Positions 5,906 to 11,882 of a stretch of 11,882 nucleotides of DNA are shown piece after piece (position 1 is the stretch's first letter; each line of letters starts with the position of its first letter). Origin of the DNA: JBGOUV01 sp041477815. GTDB lineage: Bacteria; Acidobacteriota; Terriglobia; Bryobacterales; JACQDG01. Under the pieces are notes generated by a model, which was given only the letters and a program-made list of their open reading frames with translations, made no database searches and was not told the DNA's origin. Where the stretch lies: the NCBI GenBank assembly GCA_041477815.1, contig JBGOUV010000213.1, forward strand, positions 1 to 11,882, read 5' to 3'. The translations under genes were made by a program, and so were the position numbers.

Positions 5906-7903
5906 ATGCAGGTTCCACGCTTCAAGGCCACTCTCGCCGCAGTGGCAATTCTCGTATTGGCGATCCCCGGACAGGCCCGCATCACGCGGCTCGTGGTGGA
6001 ACACGCGGAGACGCTCGGACGCGATGGATATCAGCAGCTCACCGGCCATGCCTATGGCGAACTCGACCCCCAGCTCCCGCTCAACGCCATCATTACCGAT
6101 CTCGAATTGGCGCCGCGCAACGCGCGCGGGAGGGTGGAATACGTGGCGACCTTCACCATCCTCAAACCGGCTGACATGGCGAAAGCCAGCGGTGTGCTGC
6201 TCTACTTCGTCCCGAACCGCGGCCGCATCAATTTGACTGATAATGGGTTCCTCGCCGATGCCCGAAAGCAGGGCCACGTGCTGGTCGCCAGCGGCTGGCA
6301 AGGAGACCTGGAGCCCGCCGACGGGAGGGAGACGCTGTCCGCGCCGATAGCCAAGAACCCCGATGGTTCCAGCATCACCGGGCGCGTGCTGGCCCGGTTC
6401 AGCGACATGACTGCGGGCGCGAGCACCTGGCCCATTCTTCGCGGCGGCGTGGCGGGGACCGCCGATCCGGCCAGCCTCGATACCTCCCAAGCCACCCTGA
6501 CCCGCCGAGCCTCGGAGGATAGTGAGGTCGTTCCTTTGCGCAGCGCCGACTGGGCCTTCGCCGATTGCAGCAAGAGCTCTTTCCCGGGCACCCCCGATCC
6601 GAGGAAGATCTGCCTTCAAGGTGGGTTCCATCCCGGCTACTTGTACGAGCTGGTGTACACGGCCAAGGACCCTACGGTCTACGGCATTGGGTTCGCTGCG
6701 ACGCGCGATCTGAACTCGTACCTGCGCTACGGCAGGCAGGACGATACCGGCGCTGCCAACCCTCTGAGCGGGAGGATCGCCTGGACGGTCAGCCAAGGCA
6801 ATTCGCAGTCTGGAAACTTCCTGCGCAGCTTCATTCATCTGGGCTTCAATCAGGATGAAGCCGGACGAATCGTCTTCGACGGCAGCAACCCGAACATTGC
6901 CGTTCGCCTCTTAGCCATGAACATCAGATTCGGGGCTCCCAGTGGAGCGGCCGCCCTGTACGAAGCCGGGAGTGACGGCGTAGTCTGGTGGGCCGATTAC
7001 GCCGACGAAGCCCGGCGCCATCCCTCGGCGGGATTGCTCCATCGTTGCCGGGCTACGGAAACCTGTCCCAAGATTGTGGAGACGTTCGGCTCGGCGGAGT
7101 TCTACAACCTGCGTGCTTCTCCGGACCTGGTGGGCACCCGCGCCGACCGCGATATTCCGCTGCCGGTGAATGTCCGGCGCTATTATTTTCCGGGTGTGAG
7201 CCATGGCGGCGGACCGGGCGGATTCGATCCGGACCCTCCCCCGCAGGCTTGTTGCGGGCTGGCGCCGAATCCGAATCCTTCCCGCGAGACGTTACGGGCG
7301 TTACAGGCTGCTTTGGTGGATTGGGTCGTGAAAGGCGCCCTGCCTCCACCGAGCCAGTATCCTCGTCTGGATCGGGGAGAATTGGCTTCCCCTACCCAAG
7401 CCGCCTTGGGATTCCCTGCGATTCCGGGAGTGCCCCTGCCGGACGGGATTCTGACTCCGCTCTACGAATATAGTTTCGGAACACAGTTCCGTTACAACGA
7501 TCTTTCGGGTATCATCACGATCCAGCCTCCCCCCATCCGGCAGATTCTTCCCACGGTGGTTCCAAGAGTGGACGCCGATGGGAATGAAACGGCCGGCGTG
7601 GCCAGCGTGCTCCACCAGGCTCCTCTAGGAACCTACACGGGCTGGAATACGGTTGCCAGCGGGTTCTATAAGGGCCGTATTCGCACCAATACCGGCGCCT
7701 ACATTCCCTTCGCCAAGACCAAGGCAGAGCGGCTCGCCTCCGGTGATCCGCGACCGTCGCTGGCAGAGCGCTACGGGACCCACGAAAAGTACGTGGCGCA
7801 AGTGCGCGCCGCCGCCGAACGACTGGTGCGCGGACGCTTCCTTCTCCAGGACGATGCAGACCGTCTGATCGCTCAAGCCGAAGCCAGCAAGGTCCTGAAA
7901 TAG
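5906..7903 (+). CDS. Secreted alpha/beta hydrolase, Abhydrolase_10-type
   Basis: 665 residues. The ATG at 5906 is preceded by AAGGAG with a 7-nt spacer. Residues 1-24 form a signal peptide (Lys8, then the hydrophobic run LAAVAILVLAI and PGQA), so the protein is probably exported. The body resembles the large alpha/beta hydrolase-domain family of roughly 500-700 residues. The nucleophile elbow is GNSQSGNFLR (298-307), where Ser300 or Ser302 is the candidate nucleophile, followed by the family-typical FIHLGFN (309-315). GVSHGG (430-435) supplies the probable catalytic His433. Several cysteines (221, 236, 381, 387, 449, 450) could form disulfides outside the cytoplasm. Esterase or lactonase-like chemistry is likely but the substrate is unknown. 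It appears to be a single-gene transcription unit. Confidence 0.85.
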   Translation: MQVPRFKATLAAVAILVLAIPGQARITRLVVEHAETLGRDGYQQLTGHAYGELDPQLPLNAIITDLELAPRNARGRVEYVATFTILKPADMAKASGVLLYFVPNRGRINLTDNGFLADARKQGHVLVASGWQGDLEPADGRETLSAPIAKNPDGSSITGRVLARFSDMTAGASTWPILRGGVAGTADPASLDTSQATLTRRASEDSEVVPLRSADWAFADCSKSSFPGTPDPRKICLQGGFHPGYLYELVYTAKDPTVYGIGFAATRDLNSYLRYGRQDDTGAANPLSGRIAWTVSQGNSQSGNFLRSFIHLGFNQDEAGRIVFDGSNPNIAVRLLAMNIRFGAPSGAAALYEAGSDGVVWWADYADEARRHPSAGLLHRCRATETCPKIVETFGSAEFYNLRASPDLVGTRADRDIPLPVNVRRYYFPGVSHGGGPGGFDPDPPPQACCGLAPNPNPSRETLRALQAALVDWVVKGALPPPSQYPRLDRGELASPTQAALGFPAIPGVPLPDGILTPLYEYSFGTQFRYNDLSGIITIQPPPIRQILPTVVPRVDADGNETAGVASVLHQAPLGTYTGWNTVASGFYKGRIRTNTGAYIPFAKTKAERLASGDPRPSLAERYGTHEKYVAQVRAAAERLVRGRFLLQDDADRLIAQAEASKVLK

Positions 7904-8054
7904 GAGCGCCGGGGACGACTGGCGCACAAAACGTGATCCGGCGGTTCACACCAAACATTCCGCCTTGACGCACTCCTTCGGTCGGCCTACCCGGAAGCAA
8001 TCTCCGCCGCCACTCGCGCTGGAGGTCCTTTTCGCTGGATCATGACCCCGTCAG
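7904..8054. other. Non-coding stretch after the hydrolase gene
   Basis: No convincing gene. GCGCC and GGCGC at about 7906-7925 could pair as a 5-bp stem with a long loop, but no T-run follows, so termination here is only a possibility. The minus-strand frame continuing from the degenerate DUF418-like fragment crosses part of this stretch without family features. Confidence 0.4.
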
Positions 8055-8270
8055 TCACGAGTCTCCGCAGCTTGGTGATCGCCAGGTCCTTCCGGATGGG
8101 CGCCTCGAACTCAGAGACACGTCCCACCAGTCGGGCGCGCCGTATGATTCGTTCAGGTTCGGCCGCAGCACGCCGAAAAGCGCGAAGCCGCGCAGGATGT
8201 CCAGAGTGCCAATTCGCTCGGTCGGCGCAACCCGAGTAAGTGCAGGGTCCTGAAGGGGCGGGGTACACAA
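8055..8270 (-). pseudogene. Degenerate N-terminal fragment resembling DUF418/YeiB membrane proteins
   Basis: A 71-codon minus-strand frame contains ERIGTLDILRGFALFGVL followed by a Asn-Leu pair (about 8151-8219). This matches the opening signature of DUF418/YeiB-type multispanning proteins (ERIxxLDxLRGFALxGILxxN). After that the frame loses hydrophobic character and stops, far short of the several hundred residues usual for the family. An overlapping minus frame reads IRKDLAITKLRRLV, which may mean a frameshift, but I cannot tie it to the family. There is no Shine-Dalgarno sequence and the only upstream start is TTG at 8270. It lies 34 bp downstream of the tRNA-Ser 3' end in the same orientation. 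Best read as a gene remnant. Confidence 0.55.
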
Positions 8271-8304
8271 CGAATCCGGTGGAAGGAAACTATCTCATAG
8301 ATGC

Positions 8305-8394
8305 TGGCGGAGAGACAGGGATTCGAACCCTGGATGGAGTTTCCCCCATACACGCTTTCCAAGCGTGCGCCTTCAACCACTCGGCCATCTCTCC
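8305..8394 (-). tRNA. tRNA-Ser (anticodon GGA), CCA encoded
   Basis: On the minus strand the gene begins GGAGAGATGGCCGAGTGG and ends with TCTCTCC, discriminator G and an encoded CCA (8305-8307). The 7-bp acceptor stem GGAGAGA/TCTCTCC is complete. The anticodon arm is CACGC-TTGGAAA-GCGTG, giving anticodon GGA, which reads UCC and UCU. A long variable arm (TGGGGGAAACTCCA) identifies it as a serine class II tRNA. The T-arm has the standard GGGTTCGAATCCC. Length is 90 nt with CCA. No gene-internal anomaly seen. Confidence 0.97.
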
Positions 8395-8413
8395 GCGCGG
8401 TCTGCCTTCGCCC

Positions 8414-8419
8414 ACTATA
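8414..8419 (-). promoter_or_regulatory. -10 box of the tRNA-Ser promoter
   Basis: TATAGT on the minus strand lies 19 bp upstream of the tRNA 5' end, giving a leader of about 12 nt, normal for a tRNA. No good -35 hexamer stands at 16-18 bp. The upstream sequence holds GACGAGACGAGAC repeats and an AT-rich ATATATGAC tract that may help. Confidence 0.5.
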
Positions 8420-8533
8420 CCACAGCCCGCGCCGCGTCTCGTCTCGTCATATATAAGTCATATACAGATATTGGCACGCACTACCATCTTCCTGCCCGAG
8501 GACTTGCATGGCACGGTTCCGCCAAGAGGCCTC

Positions 8534-8571
8534 CGCCGGCCGCCGGCGACAGAGCATCACCGGCTACGGTG
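8534..8571 (-). terminator. Tandem hairpins downstream of the esterase/SMP-30 gene
   Basis: About 24 nt past the stop codon the minus strand can form CACCG/CGGTG (5 bp, 4-nt loop; 8558-8571), then a strong CGCCGG/CCGGCG stem (6 bp, 3-nt loop; 8534-8548). No T-run follows, so this may be a weak or factor-assisted terminator, or an mRNA 3'-end stabiliser. The rest of 8420-8594 holds no gene. Confidence 0.3.
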
Positions 8572-8594
8572 TCACTAAAGCCCGCGTTAGAGTG

Positions 8595-10319
8595 TCATAG
8601 CCTTGGCTTCGGTGGCTTCACGGCCACCCAAGGGAGAGTACCCTTCCGCCGGATCCTGCGACGAAACACTTTGTCGGCCGACGTGACATACAACGTCTGG
8701 AGATCGGCGCCCCCGAAGACGGCATTCGAAGGGTCGGCGTTCTGCGGTTTGTTCAAGATGCCGACGGTTCTCCCGGCGGGATCGCAGATCTGTATGCCGA
8801 GCTTGGTCGCGACATAGAGGAATCCTTCGGAGTCCACCGTGAATCCATCGGCTCCGCTTCGCAACGTCCCCGACTCCACCTCATCGGGAATCTCCAGCCG
8901 GTGGAAGGGCACACCGTTGGCTAACGAGCCATCGGACTGCACCTGGAACGACCAGACCCACCGTCCGGCCGTATCGGTCACCATTAAGAAGGACTGGTCC
9001 GGGGAGAATCGAATGCCGTTGGGGAAAGCAATCCCCTCGTCGACGACGCGTTTGCTCCGGCCCGCGTCGATGAACCAGACCCGTTTGTTGGCGGGATCCG
9101 TGAAATATATTTCGCCACGCGCGTTGATGGCCAGATCGTTGGACTCGACGCCCTCCGCGATCACCGCTTCTGTGCCGTCCGGCGAATAGGCCACGATGCG
9201 CTTGCGGCCATTCTGACACGCATAGAGGCGCCCGTCCGGTCCGAACATCAGGCCATTCGCCCCGCCGCTATCTTCCTTGAACACGGTAACCCGCTGAGCC
9301 GCATCGATCTTATGAATCCGGTTGTTGGGGATGTCGCTGAAAAACACGTTGCCCTGGGCGTCCACCGCGGGCCCTTCGGTGAACTTGTGACCCTGGCTTA
9401 CGAGCTCCCAATCCTGATCCGGATGGAGGACATTGTTCGTCAGAAAGTGGCGGACCCCGTCTTTCGGCTTGGCAATTGGCTTGGTGTAGTCGCGCCAGAT
9501 CCAGCGCAGGGCCTCCGGAAGGATAGCTCCACCATGTTTACCGTTGTGGCCCTCCGTTCCCACCGTCAAGAAGCTGTCGTACCCGGCATGCTGCAGCGCC
9601 AGCGACAGTTCGTAATTACTATGAACATTTACGTCCTGTGTACCATCCTGTAGGAATACACGGAGAGGCTTGGTCTCCATTTTCCGTACGAGCGAGGGGT
9701 AAATATGATCGCCGCGGAGGTTGGTGAACCCGCCGATGAAGCTCAGGACCCGGCGGAACCCCTGGGGATGGCTCCAGGCGGCATTGAACGCGCCATTACC
9801 GCCGGAGCTGGAACCGGCAATCGCGCGGTCGTTCGGATCGGGGGAGAGATTGTAGAGCTTGCCGACTTCAGGCAGGATCTCTTCGAGCAGAAACCGGGGG
9901 AAGCGATCGCCCACGGCATCGTATTCATAGCTGCGATTGAAGCGCCCCTGGGTATCCGCTCCGGCCGGCTGCACCACCCCGGGATTGACGAATACGCCGA
10001 TGATCACCGGCAGATCGCCTTTGTGGATCAGGTTGTCGAACACGATGGTAGCGCGAAAGCTCCCCGCTTCATTGACGAACGAGCCGCCATCCTGAAACAC
10101 CATGGTGCGCGCCGGCTGGTCCGGTTTGTACTGGGCGGGGACGTAGACCCAGTAGTCGCGCACGGTGCCGGGGTAGATCTTGCTGGTCCACTCGTACTTG
10201 GTAGTCTTGCCCTGCGGGACGTTGGCTTGCCGCATGGAATCTGGTCCCAGAACGTAATCCTCAGCCGGCGCTGCTACTGCCCCAAGAAACATGCCGATGG
10301 CGACTAGCTGCTTGATCAT
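8595..10319 (-). CDS. Exported esterase fused to SMP-30/gluconolactonase-type beta-propeller
   Basis: 574 residues from ATG 10319. A signal peptide covers residues 1-19 (MIKQL, hydrophobic run, AAPAED), so the product is probably periplasmic or secreted. Residues about 45-280 form an esterase-D/Fes-like alpha/beta hydrolase: AIAGSSSGGNGAF with Ser171 as nucleophile (GxSxG), FLQDGTQD with acid candidates Asp225/Asp229, and GHNGKHGG with His258 or His262. Residues about 305-555 form an SMP-30/SGL propeller: FTEGP (Glu315), FPNGIRFSPD (Asn434) and ADGFTVDSEG (Asp491), matching the usual Glu/Asn/Asp metal-ligand positions. A coupled ester- and lactone-hydrolysing role in sugar breakdown is a reasonable inference; the substrate is unknown. 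The frame stays open upstream to 10637, but that part overlaps the divergent gene and precedes the signal peptide. It is transcribed away from the PQQ-like gene. Confidence 0.9.
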   Translation of the reverse strand: MIKQLVAIGMFLGAVAAPAEDYVLGPDSMRQANVPQGKTTKYEWTSKIYPGTVRDYWVYVPAQYKPDQPARTMVFQDGGSFVNEAGSFRATIVFDNLIHKGDLPVIIGVFVNPGVVQPAGADTQGRFNRSYEYDAVGDRFPRFLLEEILPEVGKLYNLSPDPNDRAIAGSSSGGNGAFNAAWSHPQGFRRVLSFIGGFTNLRGDHIYPSLVRKMETKPLRVFLQDGTQDVNVHSNYELSLALQHAGYDSFLTVGTEGHNGKHGGAILPEALRWIWRDYTKPIAKPKDGVRHFLTNNVLHPDQDWELVSQGHKFTEGPAVDAQGNVFFSDIPNNRIHKIDAAQRVTVFKEDSGGANGLMFGPDGRLYACQNGRKRIVAYSPDGTEAVIAEGVESNDLAINARGEIYFTDPANKRVWFIDAGRSKRVVDEGIAFPNGIRFSPDQSFLMVTDTAGRWVWSFQVQSDGSLANGVPFHRLEIPDEVESGTLRSGADGFTVDSEGFLYVATKLGIQICDPAGRTVGILNKPQNADPSNAVFGGADLQTLYVTSADKVFRRRIRRKGTLPWVAVKPPKPRL

Positions 10320-10326
10320 GTCCTGG

Positions 10327-10356
10327 ATTATATCCGGCGTCAGACAGGCTTGTCTT
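10327..10356 (-). promoter_or_regulatory. Promoter of the esterase/SMP-30 gene, nearly leaderless
   Basis: The minus strand has a perfect TATAAT (10327-10332) and AAGACA (10351-10356; 4 of 6 consensus) 18 bp further upstream. The -10 box ends only 7 nt before the ATG at 10319. Transcription would start at or next to the start codon, which fits the lack of a properly spaced Shine-Dalgarno sequence. Confidence 0.5.
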
Positions 10357-10403
10357 TGCCGTTCTTGCCTTCGTGCAGGCTGCCTCTCACCGCAGCTTTG
10401 GCG

Positions 10404-10409
10404 TATACT
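10404..10409 (+). promoter_or_regulatory. -10 box of the PQQ-like propeller gene
   Basis: TATACT on the plus strand predicts initiation near 10416 and a leader of about 30 nt containing AAAGGGGAAG upstream of ATG 10447. The -35 position at 17 bp (TGCCTC) is a poor match, so an activator or alternative sigma factor may be involved. Confidence 0.35.
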
Positions 10410-10446
10410 TCGGGTTGGAGAGCGCAAAGGGGAAGTTCTGGTTGAT

Positions 10447-11763
10447 ATGAAACACGCGCGGATTGGTGTGCTCGTCGCGTTTGCCGCCTGCCTGTCTCCT
10501 GGCCCGCCCTGTGCCGGCCAGAGCGGCGGTAGGACCGCCGGCACCGCCAGTACTGCCGATTGGCCCCGCTGGAGAGGGCCAAACGCGGATGGGGTTGCGG
10601 ACGGCCGGGGCCTTCCCACCGAATGGAGCCAGACCAAGAACGTCCGTTGGTCGGTGAAGTTGCCGGGTTGGGGGACCAGTTCGCCGGTGGTCTACGGAGA
10701 CCGGTTGTTCGTCACTTCCCAAGTCGAGCAAGACGGCAAGAAATCCCTGCTGACGCTGTGCTTCGATCGCGACACCGGCCGGGAATTGTGGCGGCATGAC
10801 TTCGGTCTGGGCACAGATCAGCGGAGTCACGAGAAGTCCAACCTGGCGGTGAATACTCCGGCCGTCACCGCGGATGCGGTCTACGTCGCCTTCGGCAATT
10901 CGGACGTCGCCCGCTACTCCCACGACGGCGCCCTCATGTGGGTCACTCGGTACATGGCCCTATTCGGCGATCCCAAAATGGCCTGGGGATACGGAGTGAG
11001 TCCCCTGGTTCTGGAGGACTCCGTGTTGCTCCCCTGGGATCACCACAAGGGCCCCTGTTACCTGGTGGGCCTCGATAAACAAACCGGCCGGATTGTCTGG
11101 AAGAAGGATCGACCCATCGGTACCAGCCACTCCACGCCGCTCCTGGTGGAGCATCATGGACAGGCTGACCTCCTGGTGTCCGGCAAGAACCGCCTCACTG
11201 CCTTCGACGCCAGAACACACACCGAGTTGTGGAAGTATGGCGAAGGCGAGGGGCCGTTCAACGGCGAAATCATCGTGAGTCCGATCTACGGAGACGGCAT
11301 GGTATTCCTGCAATTGTGGCGGCAGAGCGCCATCCACGCCATTCGACTTGCCGGCCACGGACTGCCGCCGGAGTTGGCCTGGATCAGCGAAAAGCCAGGG
11401 CCGCAGGAACCCTCGCTACTCTATTATCGAGGCCTGCTCTACGCCCTGATGGACAACGGTGTGCTGGTCTGCTTCGACGGGAAGACCGGCCAGGAGTTCT
11501 ACCGGCAGCGACTGGGCGGCGCCTGCAACTCTTCCCCGATCGCCAGTGACGGACGTATCTACTTGAGCAGCACGGAGGGCACGACTTTCGTGGTCAAGGC
11601 CGGGCGAGAGTTCGAACTACTGCGCGCCAACAGCCTCGGCGAGAGAATCACCGCTTCACCGGCGGTCTCCGGAAACAAATTGTTTTACCGCACAGACTCG
11701 CATGTGTACTGTATCAGCGGCTTCCCGCGCGACGAAGCGCGGAACCTCAGCAGAAGTCGCTGA
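10447..11763 (+). CDS. Exported PQQ-like beta-propeller protein
   Basis: 438 residues. The ATG at 10447 opens a signal sequence (MKHARIGVLVAFAACLS). Cleavage near CAGQS is possible, and VAFAAC could act as an imperfect lipobox. The mature part begins DWPRWRGPNADG, typical of the PQQ/BamB-like propeller proteins common in Acidobacteriota and Planctomycetota. Blade repeats recur throughout: SSPVVYGDRLFV, LCFDRDTGRELWRHD, LVGLDKQTGRIVWKKD, LTAFDARTHTELWKYG, CFDGKTGQEFYRQ and GRIYLSSTEGTTFVV. I see no cytochrome c CxxCH and no clear quinoprotein dehydrogenase active site, so a binding or scaffold role is as likely as catalysis. The frame continues upstream to 10291, but that part precedes the signal peptide and overlaps the divergent gene's 5' end. 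The stop is at 11761. Confidence 0.88.
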   Translation: MKHARIGVLVAFAACLSPGPPCAGQSGGRTAGTASTADWPRWRGPNADGVADGRGLPTEWSQTKNVRWSVKLPGWGTSSPVVYGDRLFVTSQVEQDGKKSLLTLCFDRDTGRELWRHDFGLGTDQRSHEKSNLAVNTPAVTADAVYVAFGNSDVARYSHDGALMWVTRYMALFGDPKMAWGYGVSPLVLEDSVLLPWDHHKGPCYLVGLDKQTGRIVWKKDRPIGTSHSTPLLVEHHGQADLLVSGKNRLTAFDARTHTELWKYGEGEGPFNGEIIVSPIYGDGMVFLQLWRQSAIHAIRLAGHGLPPELAWISEKPGPQEPSLLYYRGLLYALMDNGVLVCFDGKTGQEFYRQRLGGACNSSPIASDGRIYLSSTEGTTFVVKAGREFELLRANSLGERITASPAVSGNKLFYRTDSHVYCISGFPRDEARNLSRSR

Positions 11764-11787
11764 GCGCCAATTTGGGTAAGAAATTAC

Positions 11788-11793
11788 TTGACA
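11788..11793 (+). promoter_or_regulatory. Consensus -35 hexamer upstream of the transposase-like start
   Basis: A perfect TTGACA lies 29 bp before the ATG at 11823. No good -10 stands at 16-18 bp (GACCTT at 17). Insertion sequence ends often carry such a -35. The neighbouring GTAAGAAATTAC is an imperfect palindrome that may belong to a terminal inverted repeat, but the other end is outside the window. Confidence 0.3.
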
Positions 11794-11822
11794 CACCCAC
11801 TCCTCTGTGAGACCTTAGAAGC

Positions 11823-11882
11823 ATGGAAACACCCAAGACCCTGATGGCAGCGATTCAATTCTTCGGAGGCCGGGACAACGCC
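11823..11882 (+). CDS. Probable IS1595-type transposase, first 20 codons only
   Basis: The frame METPKTLMAAIQFFGGRDNA is open to the right edge. It resembles the opening of IS1595-family transposases (M-x-x-P-K-T-L-x-x-A-x-x-F-F), which continue with a zinc ribbon and a DDE-type catalytic domain, here off the window. It starts 59 bp after the PQQ-like gene stop, so an insertion sequence probably abuts that gene. Only 20 residues are visible, so this rests on recognition of a short N-terminus. Another zinc-ribbon transposase family is the main alternative. Confidence 0.5.
   Translation, partial: METPKTLMAAIQFFGGRDNA

Noticed and set aside
5647..5985. Minus-strand frame of 112 codons before the hydrolase
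   Set aside because: Arg/Pro-rich, no family similarity, and it overlaps the hydrolase ribosome site and signal peptide.
8305..8394. tRNA-Ser 3' end as an active attachment site
   Set aside because: I found no second copy of the tRNA 3' sequence and no integrase in the window.
8240..8578. Plus-strand frame of 112 codons containing ETGIRTLDGVSPIHAFQA
   Set aside because: This peptide is the antisense translation of the tRNA-Ser gene, a well-known source of false hypothetical proteins.
10291..10446. N-terminal extension of the PQQ-like frame
   Set aside because: It overlaps the first codons and promoter of the divergent gene; the signal peptide begins at 10447.
10320..10637. N-terminal extension of the esterase/SMP-30 frame
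   Set aside because: It lies upstream of a clear signal peptide, crosses the promoter region and overlaps the divergent gene.
1..11882. CRISPR array or clustered short tandem repeats
   Set aside because: No regularly spaced repeats were seen; the only long repeat is the pair around the kinase.

Overview
GC-rich, densely coded bacterial chromosome segment. The gene content points to Acidobacteriota, probably a Solibacter/Bryobacter-type soil lineage. The indicators are a Ser/Thr kinase fused through one membrane helix to a TolB/PD40-type propeller, a large secreted Abhydrolase_10-type hydrolase, an esterase/SMP-30 fusion, a PQQ-type propeller protein and an IS1595-like transposase start. This assignment is inferred from family content; no rRNA marker is present.

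Left block, all leftward (4785 to 1): a receptor-like Ser/Thr kinase, a possible 20-codon ORF, a class I glutamine amidotransferase-like protein and a B12-binding-type radical SAM protein that runs off the left edge. The junctions are stop/start overlaps (ATGA, GTGA, TTGA), so this reads as one translationally coupled operon. The kinase gene is bracketed by an imperfect direct repeat of about 77 bp (1983-2060 and 4814-4890). It carries the first 12 codons of the amidotransferase and the sequence just upstream of them. The kinase therefore seems to have been inserted at the 5' end of an older amidotransferase-radical SAM operon, leaving a truncated amidotransferase start upstream.

Divergent from the kinase, across a 216-bp gap that includes the repeat copy, lies a PAS-LuxR regulator (5002-5655) whose PAS domain has a Cys/His cluster. 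After a 250-bp gap comes a secreted alpha/beta hydrolase (5906-7903).

The stretch 7904-8594 has no intact protein gene. It holds a degenerate N-terminal fragment resembling DUF418/YeiB membrane proteins and a complete tRNA-Ser(GGA) with encoded CCA and its own -10 box.

Right block: a divergent pair of exported proteins. One is an esterase fused to an SMP-30/gluconolactonase-type propeller (leftward, 10319-8595); the other is a PQQ-like beta-propeller protein (rightward, 10447-11763). They share a 127-bp promoter region. The right edge catches the first 20 codons of a probable IS1595-type transposase. I saw no CRISPR array, phage genes or recognisable defence system. The most unusual feature is the repeat-bracketed kinase insertion.
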